Source: Clostridium sp. SY8519 (GTDB lineage Bacteria; Bacillota; Clostridia; Lachnospirales; Lachnospiraceae). Taken from it: a stretch of 64,000 nucleotides of DNA. The stretch is from the NCBI RefSeq assembly GCF_000270305.1, contig NC_015737.1:2232501-2296500 (forward strand), in the 5' to 3' direction. Positions 8,232 through 18,202 of this stretch are shown piece after piece. Within the stretch, counting starts at the first letter, position 1; every line of letters begins with the position of its first letter. Under the pieces are notes generated by a model that had not been told where the DNA came from, did not search any database, and worked only from the letters and a program-made list of their open reading frames with translations. The translations under genes and the position numbers were made by a program.

Positions 8232-9542
8232 ATGAAGAGAAGAAGAAAAAAGATAACCGCCGGAATTGCGGCAGCAGCAGCTGTCGCTTTGGTGTCCATC
8301 GTTTCGGGCGGGGAAACTGCCCATGCGAAAACACATCGTCCTGCCAGGGTCCGGGTCACTTATGCAAAATCACAGAAAGCCGGAAGAGTGACGGTAAAGT
8401 GGAAAAAGGTAAAGGGCGCTTCGAAATACAACATTCGGTATGCCTATAACAAAAAATTCAAACAGGCAGGGAGCAGGACGGTACCGGCCGGAAAAACAAA
8501 AATTACGCTGAAGGCGAAAAGCGGAAAAACCATCTACCTGCGTGTCCGGGCAATGAAAAAGAATACTGCGGGAAAATACAGTCAGACAGTCAGGGTAAAA
8601 GTGAAAAAGAGCGCCTCGGCTCCGACGCTGAAAAAGGACGGTCTGTATCATACGCCGGCTTTGAAATACGGATACCGTGTGTATACGGGAATTACGCCGA
8701 AATTGTATTCCGGTTATGATACTGCCATCTACATAAAAACAAACAGTCCGGATGATACATTTCAGATTGATTTTTATGATAAAAACGGAAAAAAACTGAC
8801 GGTCAGCAGTTCCGTGGGTTCCTATTCAGATGTAAATCGAGGCTCTTTGGAGGAGCCATACTGGACGGGATCCTATCACAAGGTCTCCGGAGGGTACCTT
8901 GCAGTTCAGACATTGTACGACACAGGGAAAAACGGAAAAAAAGTTTATCCCACAGGTCCGGTCACGGTGAAAATCAAAGAAATGATTAAAAACAAAGACG
9001 GCAGCCGGAATTATTACAATTACACAAAAGAGATGAAAGTGGGAACGATCCGGCTGGAAGATACGGCTGCACTGAAAAAGGCGTGGCTTAAGAACATTCT
9101 TAAGAAGAGCGGAGCCGACCAGAAAACAAACGGTGCGGATAAAATGGAAGTGATCTGTGATTATCTGAAATCACATGTAAAATATTCCAGGTGTTTTAAA
9201 AATAAGGATCGAAACGGCGCAATCAATTACATTTATACAATTGGGGATCGGACGACACCATCATTCGTTCAGATGTCGTACAATTCTTATACTTCTCCCT
9301 ATGAACTGGAGTATATCGGCAGTCAGATCGGATATCCGGTGAGAAGCATGTATGGAGATTACCAAAATGGAACGCCTGACTGGTATAGGTACCATTATTA
9401 TGCAGTCCACGAGTCAGACGGGAAGATGTTTGAGTTTTGCCCGTATTCGGACAGCGGTTTGATTTCCGATAAGGAACTGACGGAAAAAGAAGCACTGCAT
9501 CTGATACCGCAGATCAATGTCAAAAAACTGAAACCGGTATAA
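8232..9542 (+). CDS. secreted protein with fibronectin-III-like and degenerate transglutaminase-like domains
   Basis: 436 residues. An N-terminal signal peptide runs over residues 1-32: MKRRRKK, a hydrophobic core, then a cleavage region around ETAHA. Residues about 35-125 look like a fibronectin type III-like domain (VTVKWKKVKGASKYNIRYA). The part from about residue 280 resembles a transglutaminase-like fold: a helix with MEVICDYLKSHVKYS, then IGYPVRSMYGD and YHYYAVHE. The catalytic cysteine expected some 15 residues before IGYP is absent; that stretch reads MSYNSYTSPYELEY. It may therefore be a binding rather than an enzymatic domain. It has its own promoter and is not part of the Mrp operon. 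Function unknown; domain calls are moderate. Confidence 0.6.
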   Translation: MKRRRKKITAGIAAAAAVALVSIVSGGETAHAKTHRPARVRVTYAKSQKAGRVTVKWKKVKGASKYNIRYAYNKKFKQAGSRTVPAGKTKITLKAKSGKTIYLRVRAMKKNTAGKYSQTVRVKVKKSASAPTLKKDGLYHTPALKYGYRVYTGITPKLYSGYDTAIYIKTNSPDDTFQIDFYDKNGKKLTVSSSVGSYSDVNRGSLEEPYWTGSYHKVSGGYLAVQTLYDTGKNGKKVYPTGPVTVKIKEMIKNKDGSRNYYNYTKEMKVGTIRLEDTAALKKAWLKNILKKSGADQKTNGADKMEVICDYLKSHVKYSRCFKNKDRNGAINYIYTIGDRTTPSFVQMSYNSYTSPYELEYIGSQIGYPVRSMYGDYQNGTPDWYRYHYYAVHESDGKMFEFCPYSDSGLISDKELTEKEALHLIPQINVKKLKPV

Positions 9543-9657
9543 GGCGTATCGTTGTGACAGCCTTTCACTGCCTGCTGTCTTATCAGCAGTGCCCGGGCAT
9601 CGCTTACCTAATTCGTTTCGAATGTATACTTACGCCGTCCCCGTCGCAGGCTGTCTC

Positions 9658-9686
9658 TTGCGATTGCATCTCAGATGGTGTATGAT
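9658..9686 (+). promoter_or_regulatory. promoter of plsX-acpP
   Basis: TTGCGA (9658-9663), a 17-bp spacer and TATGAT (9681-9686), followed by AAAGGAG and the plsX start at 9722. The upstream gap 9543-9657 holds no other feature I can support. Confidence 0.65.
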
Positions 9687-9721
9687 CTAAAATGATATGC
9701 TTTGAAAGGAGAAGCGTGCTT

Positions 9722-10753
9722 ATGTCAGAAAAGATTCGCATAGCGGTGGACGCCATGGGAGGTGACAATGCTCCGGGAGAGATTGTCAGGGGAGCCATTC
9801 AGGCACTGAAACAGAACCGGGATATTACGGTGATTCTGGTGGGACGCCGGCAGGCACTGGACGGAGAACTGGCGAAATATACCTGCGACAGATCCCGTCT
9901 GGAGACGGTTTATGCCGAGGAAGTAATAGAAACTGCGGAACCTCCGGTAAAGGCGATTCGCCGGAAGAAGGATTCCTCCCTGGTTGTCTGCATGCGGCTG
10001 GTGCATGACGGACAGGCAGACGCCATGGTATCCGCGGGAAGCAGCGGAGCGATTCTGGCAGGCGGCCAGTTTATCGTCGGAAGAATCAAAGGAATTGAGC
10101 GGGCGCCCTTTGCGCCTATGCTTCCCACGGAAAAGGGAGGAACCTTGCTGGTGGACTGCGGCGCCAACGTGGACGCGCGGCCCGGACACCTGGTGCAGTG
10201 GGCGCAGATGGGGACGATTTATATGCGTGACATCGCCGGCATCCCGAAACCGACTGTGGGAATCCTGAATATCGGCGCGGAAGATGACAAGGGAAACAAG
10301 CTGGTGAAGGAGACCTTTCCGCTGCTGCAGGCCTGCGAGGATATTCATTTCATCGGAAGCGTGGAGGCCCGTGACGTACCGTACGGAGCGGTGGATATCG
10401 TCGTGTGTGACGCGTTTGCGGGAAATATCCTGCTTAAGATGTATGAAGGTGTGGCATCCCTGCTGATGAAAAAACTGAAAGAAAGCATTATGTCTTCTGT
10501 TCGGTCTAAAATCGGAGGCGCATTGATTAAGCCGGCGCTGAAAAATACGCTGAAGACATTTGACGTTTCCGCTTACGGCGGCGCACCGATGCTCGGACTG
10601 CGGGGGCTGGTAGTGAAAAGTCACGGAAATGCCTCCGCCAAGGAGATTTCCGTGGCCATCGGACAGTGTGTGGAATTCCAGGCACAGCGCATCGGCGAAA
10701 AGATAGAAGAAACCATTGCCAGAAAAAACCGGGAGGATTCGGATGGAGTATGA
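9722..10753 (+). CDS. plsX: phosphate acyltransferase PlsX
   Basis: 343 residues starting MSEKIRIAVDAMGGDNAPGE, the hallmark N-terminus of PlsX. PlsX converts acyl-ACP and phosphate to acyl-phosphate, the donor used by PlsY to acylate glycerol-3-phosphate; plsY and gpsA for the next steps are at 41910-43604. The ATG at 9722 has AAAGGAGA at 9705-9712; an in-frame ATG at 9692 lacks a ribosome binding site. It overlaps acpP by 11 bases, which suits handing acyl-ACP to PlsX. Length is normal for the family. Confidence 0.96.
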   Translation: MSEKIRIAVDAMGGDNAPGEIVRGAIQALKQNRDITVILVGRRQALDGELAKYTCDRSRLETVYAEEVIETAEPPVKAIRRKKDSSLVVCMRLVHDGQADAMVSAGSSGAILAGGQFIVGRIKGIERAPFAPMLPTEKGGTLLVDCGANVDARPGHLVQWAQMGTIYMRDIAGIPKPTVGILNIGAEDDKGNKLVKETFPLLQACEDIHFIGSVEARDVPYGAVDIVVCDAFAGNILLKMYEGVASLLMKKLKESIMSSVRSKIGGALIKPALKNTLKTFDVSAYGGAPMLGLRGLVVKSHGNASAKEISVAIGQCVEFQAQRIGEKIEETIARKNREDSDGV

Positions 10754-10970
10754 GATCGTGCGGCGGGTGGTCGCGGAAGTGCTCCAGATCGGCGAAGAGG
10801 AGATCCGGCCGGAATCCCTGCTGACGGATGATCTGGGGGCGGATTCCATGGATCTGCTTCGGATTATGCTTCGTCTGGAGGAAGAGTTCAAGACGGAGAT
10901 TACTTACCGGGAAACCCTTTCCATGGAGACGGTCCGTGATGTGGCGGACCAGCTGGGAAGACATAAATAA
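10743..10970 (+). CDS. acpP: acyl carrier protein
   Basis: A 75-residue acidic protein. LGADSMDLLRI contains the DS motif, with Ser35 as the 4'-phosphopantetheine attachment site. It carries acyl chains as thioesters for fatty acid and phospholipid synthesis in the cytoplasm. The ATG at 10743 follows GGGAGGA and overlaps the end of plsX. Met follows the serine, where Leu is usual in AcpP; this is a mild variation. A terminator follows, so plsX-acpP is probably one transcript. It could be a dedicated carrier rather than the main ACP, because no fab genes are next to it. Confidence 0.92.
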   Translation: MEYEIVRRVVAEVLQIGEEEIRPESLLTDDLGADSMDLLRIMLRLEEEFKTEITYRETLSMETVRDVADQLGRHK

Positions 10971-10990
10971 GAGTATTTTAAGAACCGGAG

Positions 10991-11026
10991 AAAGACTGTT
11001 CCTGATACAGGGGCGACAGTCTTTTT
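10991..11026 (+). terminator. terminator after plsX-acpP
   Basis: AAAGACTGT (10991-10999) pairs with ACAGTCTTT (11016-11024). The 16-base loop can itself fold as CCTG/CAGG. A run of five T's ends at 11026. rnc begins 85 bases downstream. Confidence 0.8.
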
Positions 11027-11110
11027 CTGACGTATATCGGAAGACTGCTTTGGCGCGGGATCGGACCGGAAGCCTGCCGTCAGGCGAAAACAGGAAGAAC
11101 AGGCAACAGA

Positions 11111-11803
11111 ATGAAACAGTTAGAGGAATTACAGGAAAAAATCAACTACAGATTCCAGCAGGAGGGGCTGCTGCGTCAGGCGCTGACCCACAGTTCCTAT
11201 GCCAACGAAAAACACATGAAAAAGCGTTCGGATAATGAACGGCTGGAATTTCTGGGAGACGCGGTGCTGGAACTGGTCAGCAGCGACTGGCTTTACAGCA
11301 GATACACAGATGTGCCGGAAGGAGAACTGACCAAAAAACGGGCAAGTATTGTATGCGAACCGTCTCTTGCCTTCCTGAGCAGAAAGATCGATCTGGGCAG
11401 ATATCTGTTCCTGGGAAAAGGAGAAGATCTGACCGGCGGACGCAGACGGCCCTCTGTTCTGTCAGATGCCTTCGAGGCGGTGATCGGGGCGATCTATCTG
11501 GACGGGGGATTTTCGGCGGCCCGGCAGTTTGTGGAGAATTATGTCATGGCGCATATGGAGCATATGCAGCTGTTTACAGACAGCAAAACCATCCTGCAGG
11601 AGATCGTCCAGGCAGGGACCATGGAGCAGCTGACTTATGAACTGCTCAGCTCCAGCGGGCCGGACCACAACAAGACCTACGACGTGGAAGTGCGGATTGA
11701 CGGCAGGGCATACGGCCGGGGAGAAGCTCACAGTAAAAAAGCAGCAGAGCAGGAAGCGGCCTACCAGGCTATTCTGAAACTGCGCAACCGGGAGACACAG
11801 TAG
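11111..11803 (+). CDS. rnc: ribonuclease III
   Basis: 230 residues. The catalytic signature ERLEFLGDAVLEL is at residues 43-55, the second acidic patch is in SDAFEAVIGAIYLDGG (about 117-132), and a C-terminal double-stranded-RNA-binding domain (about 160-226) includes YEVRIDG-type and KKAAEQEAA elements. It cleaves double-stranded RNA in rRNA processing and mRNA turnover. The stop at 11803 is immediately followed by the smc ATG at 11804, the standard rnc-smc-ftsY order of Firmicutes. Confidence 0.96.
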   Translation: MKQLEELQEKINYRFQQEGLLRQALTHSSYANEKHMKKRSDNERLEFLGDAVLELVSSDWLYSRYTDVPEGELTKKRASIVCEPSLAFLSRKIDLGRYLFLGKGEDLTGGRRRPSVLSDAFEAVIGAIYLDGGFSAARQFVENYVMAHMEHMQLFTDSKTILQEIVQAGTMEQLTYELLSSSGPDHNKTYDVEVRIDGRAYGRGEAHSKKAAEQEAAYQAILKLRNRETQ

Positions 11804-14800
11804 ATGTTTTTAAAATCCATAGAAATTCACGGATTTAAATCCTTTGCCCAGAAGACCAGATTTGAATTCCACAATGGAATCACGGCCATTGTCGGCCCGA
11901 ATGGCAGCGGCAAGAGCAACGTGGCGGACGCGGTGCGCTGGGTGCTGGGAGAACAGAAGGTCCGTCAGCTGCGCAGTTCCAGCATGCAGGATGTGATTTT
12001 TTCCGGGACGGAAAACAGAAAACCCCAAAGCTATGCCTATGTGGCGCTGACACTGGACAATTCCGACCGCAGGCTGGCAGTGGATTATGAAGAAGTGACC
12101 GTAGCCAGAAGGGTTTACCGTTCCGGGGAAAGCGAATATCTTTTAAATGGCTCCGCCTGCCGTCTGCGGGATGTGCAGGAGCTGTTCTATGACACCGGAA
12201 TCGGCAAGGAGGGCTACTCCATTATCGGGCAGGGACAGATCGATCAGATCCTGTCCGGCCGCCCGGAGGAACGGCGCGCCCTGTTTGATGAGGCCGCAGG
12301 TATTGTGAAATACAAGCGCCGCAGAAGTATGACATGGAAAAAGCTGGAGCAGGAAGCTTCCAATCTGACCCGTGTCAATGATATTCTGGCGGAGCTGGAA
12401 CATCAGGTAGAGCCCATGCGGAAACAGTCGGAAAACGCAAGAGTCTACCTGAAGAAAAAAGAACAGTTAAAGACCTGCGAGGTGAACCTGTTCCTCCTGG
12501 AGGCAGAACGGCTGAAACAGGCGGAAAAGGACCTTGGCGGCAAGGCGGCGGATGCCGTCAGCCAGAAGGAGGAAGCCCAGGCAGAGCATCAGCGTACCAT
12601 CGAACATTACAACCATTCCTCCCGGGAAATCAGCGGTCTGGAGGAACAGCTGGAAGCGCTGCGGCGCCGGCAGTCAGAAGCAGAACTGCAGGGCCAGAAG
12701 GCAGAAAGCGAAATCCGCATTCGGAAGGAACAGATTCACACCATCGAGACAAATGCGGCGCATTTTGACAACAGAAAGCAGGAGCTGGAAGAGCAGATCG
12801 CGGAGCGCAGCCGGGTTCGGATCAGTTATGAACAGGAAAAAACGGAACTGCAGAAAAAACAGCAGGAAATTTTTTCCGGAAAACAGGAGACCGTCAGCCG
12901 GCAGAATCAGCTAAAACAGGAAATTGCTGCCTGTGAAGAAGCAATAACAGAGGGAAACCGCCGGATCCTGGGCCTGATCAATGCCCGGACCGATATGAAA
13001 ACAAAGCGGCAGCGGTTTCTTACGATGAAGGAACAGGCAGAAATCCGCAAAGCCGCGCTGCACGCAGAGCTGCTGCATGAACAGACGGATACCACTGATG
13101 TCAGGGACAGACGGCAGGCAGCAGAACAGCAGGAACAGGAGACGGCCCGGCAGATCAGAAAACAGCAGGAAAAACAGGAAGAAATCGGCCGGAGACGCAG
13201 AGAAACGCAGAAAGAACTGGAACAGACCCGCCAGCGTATGGACGCTCTGCAGCAGGAGTTCCACAAGGTTTCTTCCAGACGGGATTCCCTGAAAAATATC
13301 GCGGAGCGCTACGACGGGTATGGAAACAGCATCCGCCGTGTCATGGAACAGAAGAACCGGGACAACCGGATCCGCGGCGTCATCGCGGATCTGATTTCCG
13401 TGGACCGGAACTACGAGACAGCCATTGAGACCGCCCTGGGCGGAAGCATTCAGAATATCGTCACAGAGGATGAAGCCACGGCCAAACGAATGATTGCCTA
13501 TCTGAAGAAAAATCATTACGGCCGGGCTACGTTTCTTCCCATGACCAGCGTAAAGGCCCCGGCCCGGGTGCCGGCCAGAGAAGCGCTGCAGGAGGAAGGA
13601 GCCATCGGGCTGGCGGATACCCTGGTACGGACTGAGGACTGCTACCGGGGAATTCTGGGGCATCTTCTGGGCAGGACACTGGTGGCGGATACGATTGATC
13701 ACGCCCTGGCAATTGCTAGAAAATATCATTATTCCCTGCGGATCGTAACACTGGGAGGAGAGTCCCTGTCTCCGGGCGGCGCGATGACCGGAGGCGCCTT
13801 CCGAAACAACAGCAATCTTCTGGGCAGAAACCGTGAAATTGAAGAACTGAACCGAAGGATTGAGGAAATCCGGCAGGAAGGCAGCAAACTGCGCAGACAG
13901 ATGGAGGAAATGAAGGCATCTGACGGCTTGCGGAAAAAGGAAGAAAGCGAGCTGGCAGTCAGACTGCAGGAAGCCTACTTAAAGCAGAATACTCTGCGTC
14001 TTCAGATCAGCCAGATGCAGGAAGAGCAGAAAAAGAAGGAGGATGTGTTCGAACAGATCGGACGCCAGATCCGTGAGCTGAACCGGCAGATTGAAGAATT
14101 CCAGGGAGAAGACACGGAGGCGGCCGGGCGTCTGCAGGAATCGGAAAAACAGGAGGCAGAAATCCGGGAACAGGTCCGGGCCGGACAAAAAGAACTGGAG
14201 AAAAAACAAGAACAGCAGGCAACCCTGGAGGAAGCGCTGGCATCCGCCGCGCTGGAGGAAGCGGCCTGCGCGCAGAAAATAGAATTTACCGGCGAAAATA
14301 TTCAGCGTCTGTATACAGAATTAAAGCAGCTGGCAGATGATATGGAACAGCTGCAGCAGACTGCCGGCAATTCCGACGGGCGGATTGCAGAACACCAGGC
14401 AAGGATTCGGGCTTACGAGGAGGAGATTCAGAGCTGTCAGGAGACCATCCGGCAGTGTAAAGAAGAGCTGGAAGCTGCGTCTGCCCGAAAAGAAGAACTG
14501 TCCAGGGACTACCAGGACGCCGTACAGAAACGGGAAGACCTGACCAATGAAATCAATCGGATGGATAAAGAGATCCTGCGCCTTCAGGTCCGGCGGGAGA
14601 AATGCGAAGAACTGCTGAAATCCCAGACAGATTACATGTGGGAAGCCTACGAACTGACCTATCACGCGGCCCTGGAACTGAAAGAGACACAAGCGCGTGA
14701 CGGACACACACTGAAGCAGGAGATCCGGCGGATCCGGGAGGAAATCCGTGCCCTCGGGCCGGTAAATGTCAACGCGATTGATGAATACCGGGAACTGGCA

Positions 14801-15364
14801 AAACGCTATGAATTCCTGAACACTCAGCGCAATGACATCCGTGACGCGAAGGAGGCCCTGGAACAGATCATTGAAGAACTCAACGATGGCATGCGCCGTC
14901 AGTTCCGGGAAAAATTCGCGGAAATACAGAAACAGTTCAACGAAGTCTTCCGGGAACTGTTCGGCGGAGGAAAAGGCACGCTGGAACTGGAAGAGGAAGA
15001 GGACGTGCTGGAGAGCGGAATCCGCATTATCGCACAGCCGCCGGGCAAAAAACTGGTAAACATGATGCAGATGTCCGGCGGGGAGAAGGCGCTGACTGCC
15101 ATTTCCCTGCTGTTTGCCATTCAGAACCTGAAGCCGTCGCCGTTCTGTCTGCTGGACGAGATCGAGGCGGCGCTGGACGACGCCAATGTGGACCGCTACG
15201 CGCGCTATCTGCATAAACTGACGGCACACACCCAGTTTATCGTCATTACCCATCGGCGCGGAACCATGAACGCCGCCGACCGGCTGTATGGAATCACCAT
15301 GCAGGAAAAAGGCGTTTCCGTTCTGGTATCCGTTGATCTGATCGAAAACAAGTTAGATACCTGA
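11804..15364 (+). CDS. smc: chromosome partition protein SMC
   Basis: 1186 residues, full length. Walker A GPNGSGKS lies at about residues 32-39 in the N-terminal head. Two long coiled-coil arms (about 170-500 and 670-1000) flank a hinge (about 505-665, including [10 protein letters not shown] and [10 protein letters not shown]). The C-terminal head has the ABC signature [10 protein letters not shown] (about 1090) and Walker B with [14 protein letters not shown] (about 1117-1130). SMC, with ScpA and ScpB, organises and segregates the chromosome. The gene abuts rnc with no gap and precedes ftsY by 16 bases. Confidence 0.97.
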   Translation: MFLKSIEIHGFKSFAQKTRFEFHNGITAIVGPNGSGKSNVADAVRWVLGEQKVRQLRSSSMQDVIFSGTENRKPQSYAYVALTLDNSDRRLAVDYEEVTVARRVYRSGESEYLLNGSACRLRDVQELFYDTGIGKEGYSIIGQGQIDQILSGRPEERRALFDEAAGIVKYKRRRSMTWKKLEQEASNLTRVNDILAELEHQVEPMRKQSENARVYLKKKEQLKTCEVNLFLLEAERLKQAEKDLGGKAADAVSQKEEAQAEHQRTIEHYNHSSREISGLEEQLEALRRRQSEAELQGQKAESEIRIRKEQIHTIETNAAHFDNRKQELEEQIAERSRVRISYEQEKTELQKKQQEIFSGKQETVSRQNQLKQEIAACEEAITEGNRRILGLINARTDMKTKRQRFLTMKEQAEIRKAALHAELLHEQTDTTDVRDRRQAAEQQEQETARQIRKQQEKQEEIGRRRRETQKELEQTRQRMDALQQEFHKVSSRRDSLKNIAERYDGYGNSIRRVMEQKNRDNRIRGVIADLISVDRNYETAIETALGGSIQNIVTEDEATAKRMIAYLKKNHYGRATFLPMTSVKAPARVPAREALQEEGAIGLADTLVRTEDCYRGILGHLLGRTLVADTIDHALAIARKYHYSLRIVTLGGESLSPGGAMTGGAFRNNSNLLGRNREIEELNRRIEEIRQEGSKLRRQMEEMKASDGLRKKEESELAVRLQEAYLKQNTLRLQISQMQEEQKKKEDVFEQIGRQIRELNRQIEEFQGEDTEAAGRLQESEKQEAEIREQVRAGQKELEKKQEQQATLEEALASAALEEAACAQKIEFTGENIQRLYTELKQLADDMEQLQQTAGNSDGRIAEHQARIRAYEEEIQSCQETIRQCKEELEAASARKEELSRDYQDAVQKREDLTNEINRMDKEILRLQVRREKCEELLKSQTDYMWEAYELTYHAALELKETQARDGHTLKQEIRRIREEIRALGPVNVNAIDEYRELAKRYEFLNTQRNDIRDAKEALEQIIEELNDGMRRQFREKFAEIQKQFNEVFRELFGGGKGTLELEEEEDVLESGIRIIAQPPGKKLVNMMQMSGGEKALTAISLLFAIQNLKPSPFCLLDEIEAALDDANVDRYARYLHKLTAHTQFIVITHRRGTMNAADRLYGITMQEKGVSVLVSVDLIENKLDT

Positions 15365-15380
15365 CTGACAAGGAGGCATC

Positions 15381-16877
15381 ATGGGATTTTTTAAAGAGCG
15401 AAGAGAACGAAGAGAGAAAGAAAAAAAAGAAAAAGAGCTGCTGAAGCACATGGCAGAGGAGACGGCAGTGGAAGAACTGGAGGATTCCTCTGACGCGGAA
15501 GGATGTGAACCGGAAGAAGACAGCGAGGAAGCGGTCTTTGAGGAAGAGGAAACTGCAGAAGAAGATACGGAGGACATTGACGAAACCGCAAAAGAGGACG
15601 TGGGAATCGAAAAAACTGCAGAAAATACGGAAATCGAAGAAACTGCGGAGGACACGGACGCAACTGCGGGAAAAAACGAGGAGGCCGAGGATACTGCAGT
15701 GGCCGGAGAAACCGCGGAAGAAACTGCGGAAACCAACGAAACCGCGGCAGAAAACGCAGAAACCAACGAATCTGCGGAAGAGACCGCAGAAGCCGAAGAA
15801 ACCGCGGAAAAACCCGCTGCATCAAACGGAATTTCCGAAGATTCGGAAGAAAAAACCGAAGAACCGGATCCGACGGCGGAAGACGCCGGGGAATCGGGAG
15901 ACGTTTCCGGAGAGGAAAGTTCAGAACCGGCAGCGGAGGCTTCGGAAGAACAGGAGAAAAAGGGATTTTTCCGCCGCCTGTTCCAGGGCTTAAGCAAAAC
16001 CAGGAATAATTTCGGATTCGGCAGTCTGTTCCGCGGATTTTCCAAGATTGACGACGAATTTTACGAAGAGCTGGAAGAAGTGTTGGTAATGGGGGATATC
16101 GGGGTAAGAGCCACCGAATCCATTATCGAAAACCTGCAGGAAAAAGTGAAGGAAAATCACATCAAAGAACCGGCAGAATGCCGGAAATATCTGATTGAAA
16201 GCATCAAGGAGCAGATGGCGGTGGGAGAGACGGCCTACCGGTTTGAACAGGAAACCTCCGTCCTTCTGGTCATCGGCGTAAACGGGGTGGGCAAAACCAC
16301 CACCATCGGCAAACTTGCCGGAAAAATGAAGGCACAGCACAAAAAAGTGGTGCTGGCAGCAGCGGACACCTTCCGGGCGGCAGCAGGCGAACAGCTGGGC
16401 GAATGGGCCAGACGGGCCGGCGTGGATATGATCGGCGGCCAGGAAGGGGCAGACCCAGGATCTGTGCTGTTTGATGCCATCGCAGCGGCCAAATCCAGAC
16501 ATGCGGATATCCTGATCTGTGATACCGCCGGACGGCTGCAGAACAAAAAGAATCTGATGGAAGAATTAAAGAAACTGAACCGTATCATTGACCGGGAATA
16601 TCCGGAAGCTTACCGGGAGACCCTGGTGGTCCTGGATGCTACCACTGGGCAGAACGCCCTGTCACAGGCCCGGCAGTTTAATGAAGTGGCAGATATTACA
16701 GGAATTGTCCTGACCAAAATGGACGGAACGGCGAAAGGCGGAATTGCAGTGGCCATTCAGTCCGAACTGGGCATCCCTGTAAAATACATCGGAGTGGGGG
16801 AGACCATCGATGATCTGCAGAAATTTGACTCGGATCGGTTTGTAGAGGCACTGTTTGATCAGGAAGAAGAGGAGTAA
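15381..16877 (+). CDS. ftsY: signal recognition particle receptor FtsY with long acidic N-terminal extension
   Basis: 498 residues. The conserved NG domain begins near residue 195 (FFRRLFQGLSKTRNN), with G1 GVNGVGKTT at 299-307, then DTAGR and TKMDGTAKGG further on. It is the SRP receptor GTPase that docks Ffh-ribosome complexes at the membrane. Residues about 25-193 are an extremely acidic low-complexity stretch rich in E, T and A (EETAE-type units). This resembles the idea of the acidic A domain of E. coli FtsY rather than the short Bacillus form. The ATG at 15381 follows AGGAGG at 15371-15376. It is the third gene of the rnc-smc-ftsY set. Confidence 0.95.
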   Translation: MGFFKERRERREKEKKEKELLKHMAEETAVEELEDSSDAEGCEPEEDSEEAVFEEEETAEEDTEDIDETAKEDVGIEKTAENTEIEETAEDTDATAGKNEEAEDTAVAGETAEETAETNETAAENAETNESAEETAEAEETAEKPAASNGISEDSEEKTEEPDPTAEDAGESGDVSGEESSEPAAEASEEQEKKGFFRRLFQGLSKTRNNFGFGSLFRGFSKIDDEFYEELEEVLVMGDIGVRATESIIENLQEKVKENHIKEPAECRKYLIESIKEQMAVGETAYRFEQETSVLLVIGVNGVGKTTTIGKLAGKMKAQHKKVVLAAADTFRAAAGEQLGEWARRAGVDMIGGQEGADPGSVLFDAIAAAKSRHADILICDTAGRLQNKKNLMEELKKLNRIIDREYPEAYRETLVVLDATTGQNALSQARQFNEVADITGIVLTKMDGTAKGGIAVAIQSELGIPVKYIGVGETIDDLQKFDSDRFVEALFDQEEEE

Positions 16878-16881
16878 CTAT

Positions 16882-18093
16882 ATGCTGACACTGGACAAGT
16901 TTGAAGAAGCGGCAAATATCGTAAATCAGGTAACCGGGGATACCCACCTGATTTACAGCAAATTTCTGTCAGAGCAGACCGGAAATCAGGTCTATCTGAA
17001 ACCGGAAAACATGCAGGTCACCGGCGCGTATAAAATCCGCGGCGCTTACTATAAGATCAGCACCCTTTCCGCGGAAGAGCGAAACAAAGGACTGATTACC
17101 GCGTCCGCGGGCAATCATGCCCAAGGCGTTGCCTATGCCGCGCAGAAATACGGGGTAAAGGCAGTCATCGTTATGCCAAAGACCACACCCTTAATCAAAG
17201 TCAACCGCACCAAAAGCTACGGCGCAGAAGTGATTCTGTACGGAGATGTCTATGACGAAGCCTGCGACCATGCCCTGAAACTGGCAGAGGAAAAAGGCTA
17301 TACCTTTATCCATCCCTTTGACGATCTGGCCGTGGCGACCGGCCAGGGAACCGTGGCCATGGAGATCTTCAAGGATCAGCCGCTGATTGAATACATTCTG
17401 GTTCCCATCGGCGGCGGCGGACTGGCCACCGGCGTATCCACACTGGCCAAACTGCTGAATCCGAAAATCAAAATCATCGGTGTGGAGCCTGCCGGCGCCA
17501 ACTGTGCCCAGGTGTCCATCCGCAACGGAAAGGTCACGACCCTTCCTTCGATTAATACCATTGCGGACGGAACCGCGGTAAAGACACCTGGCGAGCATGT
17601 CTTCCCCTATCTGAAGAAGAATCTGGATGACATTATTACCGTGGAAGACAGCGACCTGGTGGGCGCATTCCTGGATATGGTGGAAAACCACAAAATGATC
17701 GTGGAAAATTCGGGACTGTTATCGGTGGCAGCCCTGAAACAGCTGAACGTAAAAGACAAACGGATCGCCTGTGTGCTCAGCGGCGGAAATATGGATGTGA
17801 TCACCATGTCCTCCGTGGTCCAGCAGGGGCTGATCCTCCGGGACAGAATTTTTACAGTTTCGGTTCTGCTTCCGGACAAACCGGGCGAACTTTCCCGAGT
17901 ATCCGGCGTGATCGCGGATCTTCAGGGCAATGTGATCCGTCTGGAACACAACCAGTTCGTATCCACCAACCGGAACAATGCCGTGGAACTGCGGATTACA
18001 CTGGAGGCCTTCGGGACCGAGCACAAAAAGCAGATCATTGCAGGCATGGAAAAAGAGGGGTACCGCCCGAAAGAAGTACAGGCGGTCCTGTAA
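16882..18093 (+). CDS. ilvA: threonine ammonia-lyase (threonine deaminase)
   Basis: 403 residues of the PLP fold-type II family. The Schiff-base lysine is K51 in TGAYKIRGA. SAGNHAQG binds substrate and a glycine-rich loop GGGGLATG holds the PLP phosphate. A C-terminal ACT-like domain (about residues 325-403) suggests amino acid regulation. It converts threonine to 2-oxobutanoate and ammonia. Length and layout match the short form (about 400 residues, one ACT) seen in clostridia, used either for isoleucine synthesis or threonine catabolism; the sequence does not decide which. The ATG at 16882 is 5 bases after ftsY and is preceded by GAAGAGGAG. Confidence 0.92.
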   Translation: MLTLDKFEEAANIVNQVTGDTHLIYSKFLSEQTGNQVYLKPENMQVTGAYKIRGAYYKISTLSAEERNKGLITASAGNHAQGVAYAAQKYGVKAVIVMPKTTPLIKVNRTKSYGAEVILYGDVYDEACDHALKLAEEKGYTFIHPFDDLAVATGQGTVAMEIFKDQPLIEYILVPIGGGGLATGVSTLAKLLNPKIKIIGVEPAGANCAQVSIRNGKVTTLPSINTIADGTAVKTPGEHVFPYLKKNLDDIITVEDSDLVGAFLDMVENHKMIVENSGLLSVAALKQLNVKDKRIACVLSGGNMDVITMSSVVQQGLILRDRIFTVSVLLPDKPGELSRVSGVIADLQGNVIRLEHNQFVSTNRNNAVELRITLEAFGTEHKKQIIAGMEKEGYRPKEVQAVL

Positions 18094-18136
18094 CCGGCGT
18101 GACAGCAGCATATACGGGTATTCGAAAAAATACAGG

Positions 18137-18170
18137 AAGGTGTCAAGAGAAAATACTTGACACCTTTTTT
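18137..18170 (+). terminator. terminator after ilvA
   Basis: An 11-bp stem (18137-18147 with 18156-18166), an eight-base loop and six T's. It closes the rnc-smc-ftsY-ilvA transcript. Confidence 0.88.
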
Positions 18171-18185
18171 GAATTGTGATACTCT
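18157..18185 (+). promoter_or_regulatory. possible promoter of ylxM-ffh inside the ilvA terminator
   Basis: TTGACA at 18157-18162 lies in the 3' arm of the terminator. With a 17-bp spacer it is followed by TACTCT at 18180-18185 and an upstream TG. The -10 match is partial. The predicted start near 18192 would leave a very short leader before the ylxM ATG at 18203. Confidence 0.4.
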
Positions 18186-18202
18186 GGGCAAGGTGATTTG
18201 AA

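Noticed and set aside
9725..10891. A 388-codon minus-strand frame opposite plsX
   Set aside because: Antisense of a conserved gene with no features of its own.
14321..15253. A 310-codon minus-strand frame opposite the end of smc
   Set aside because: Phe- and Gln-rich mirror of the coiled coil and ATPase head. Not a gene.
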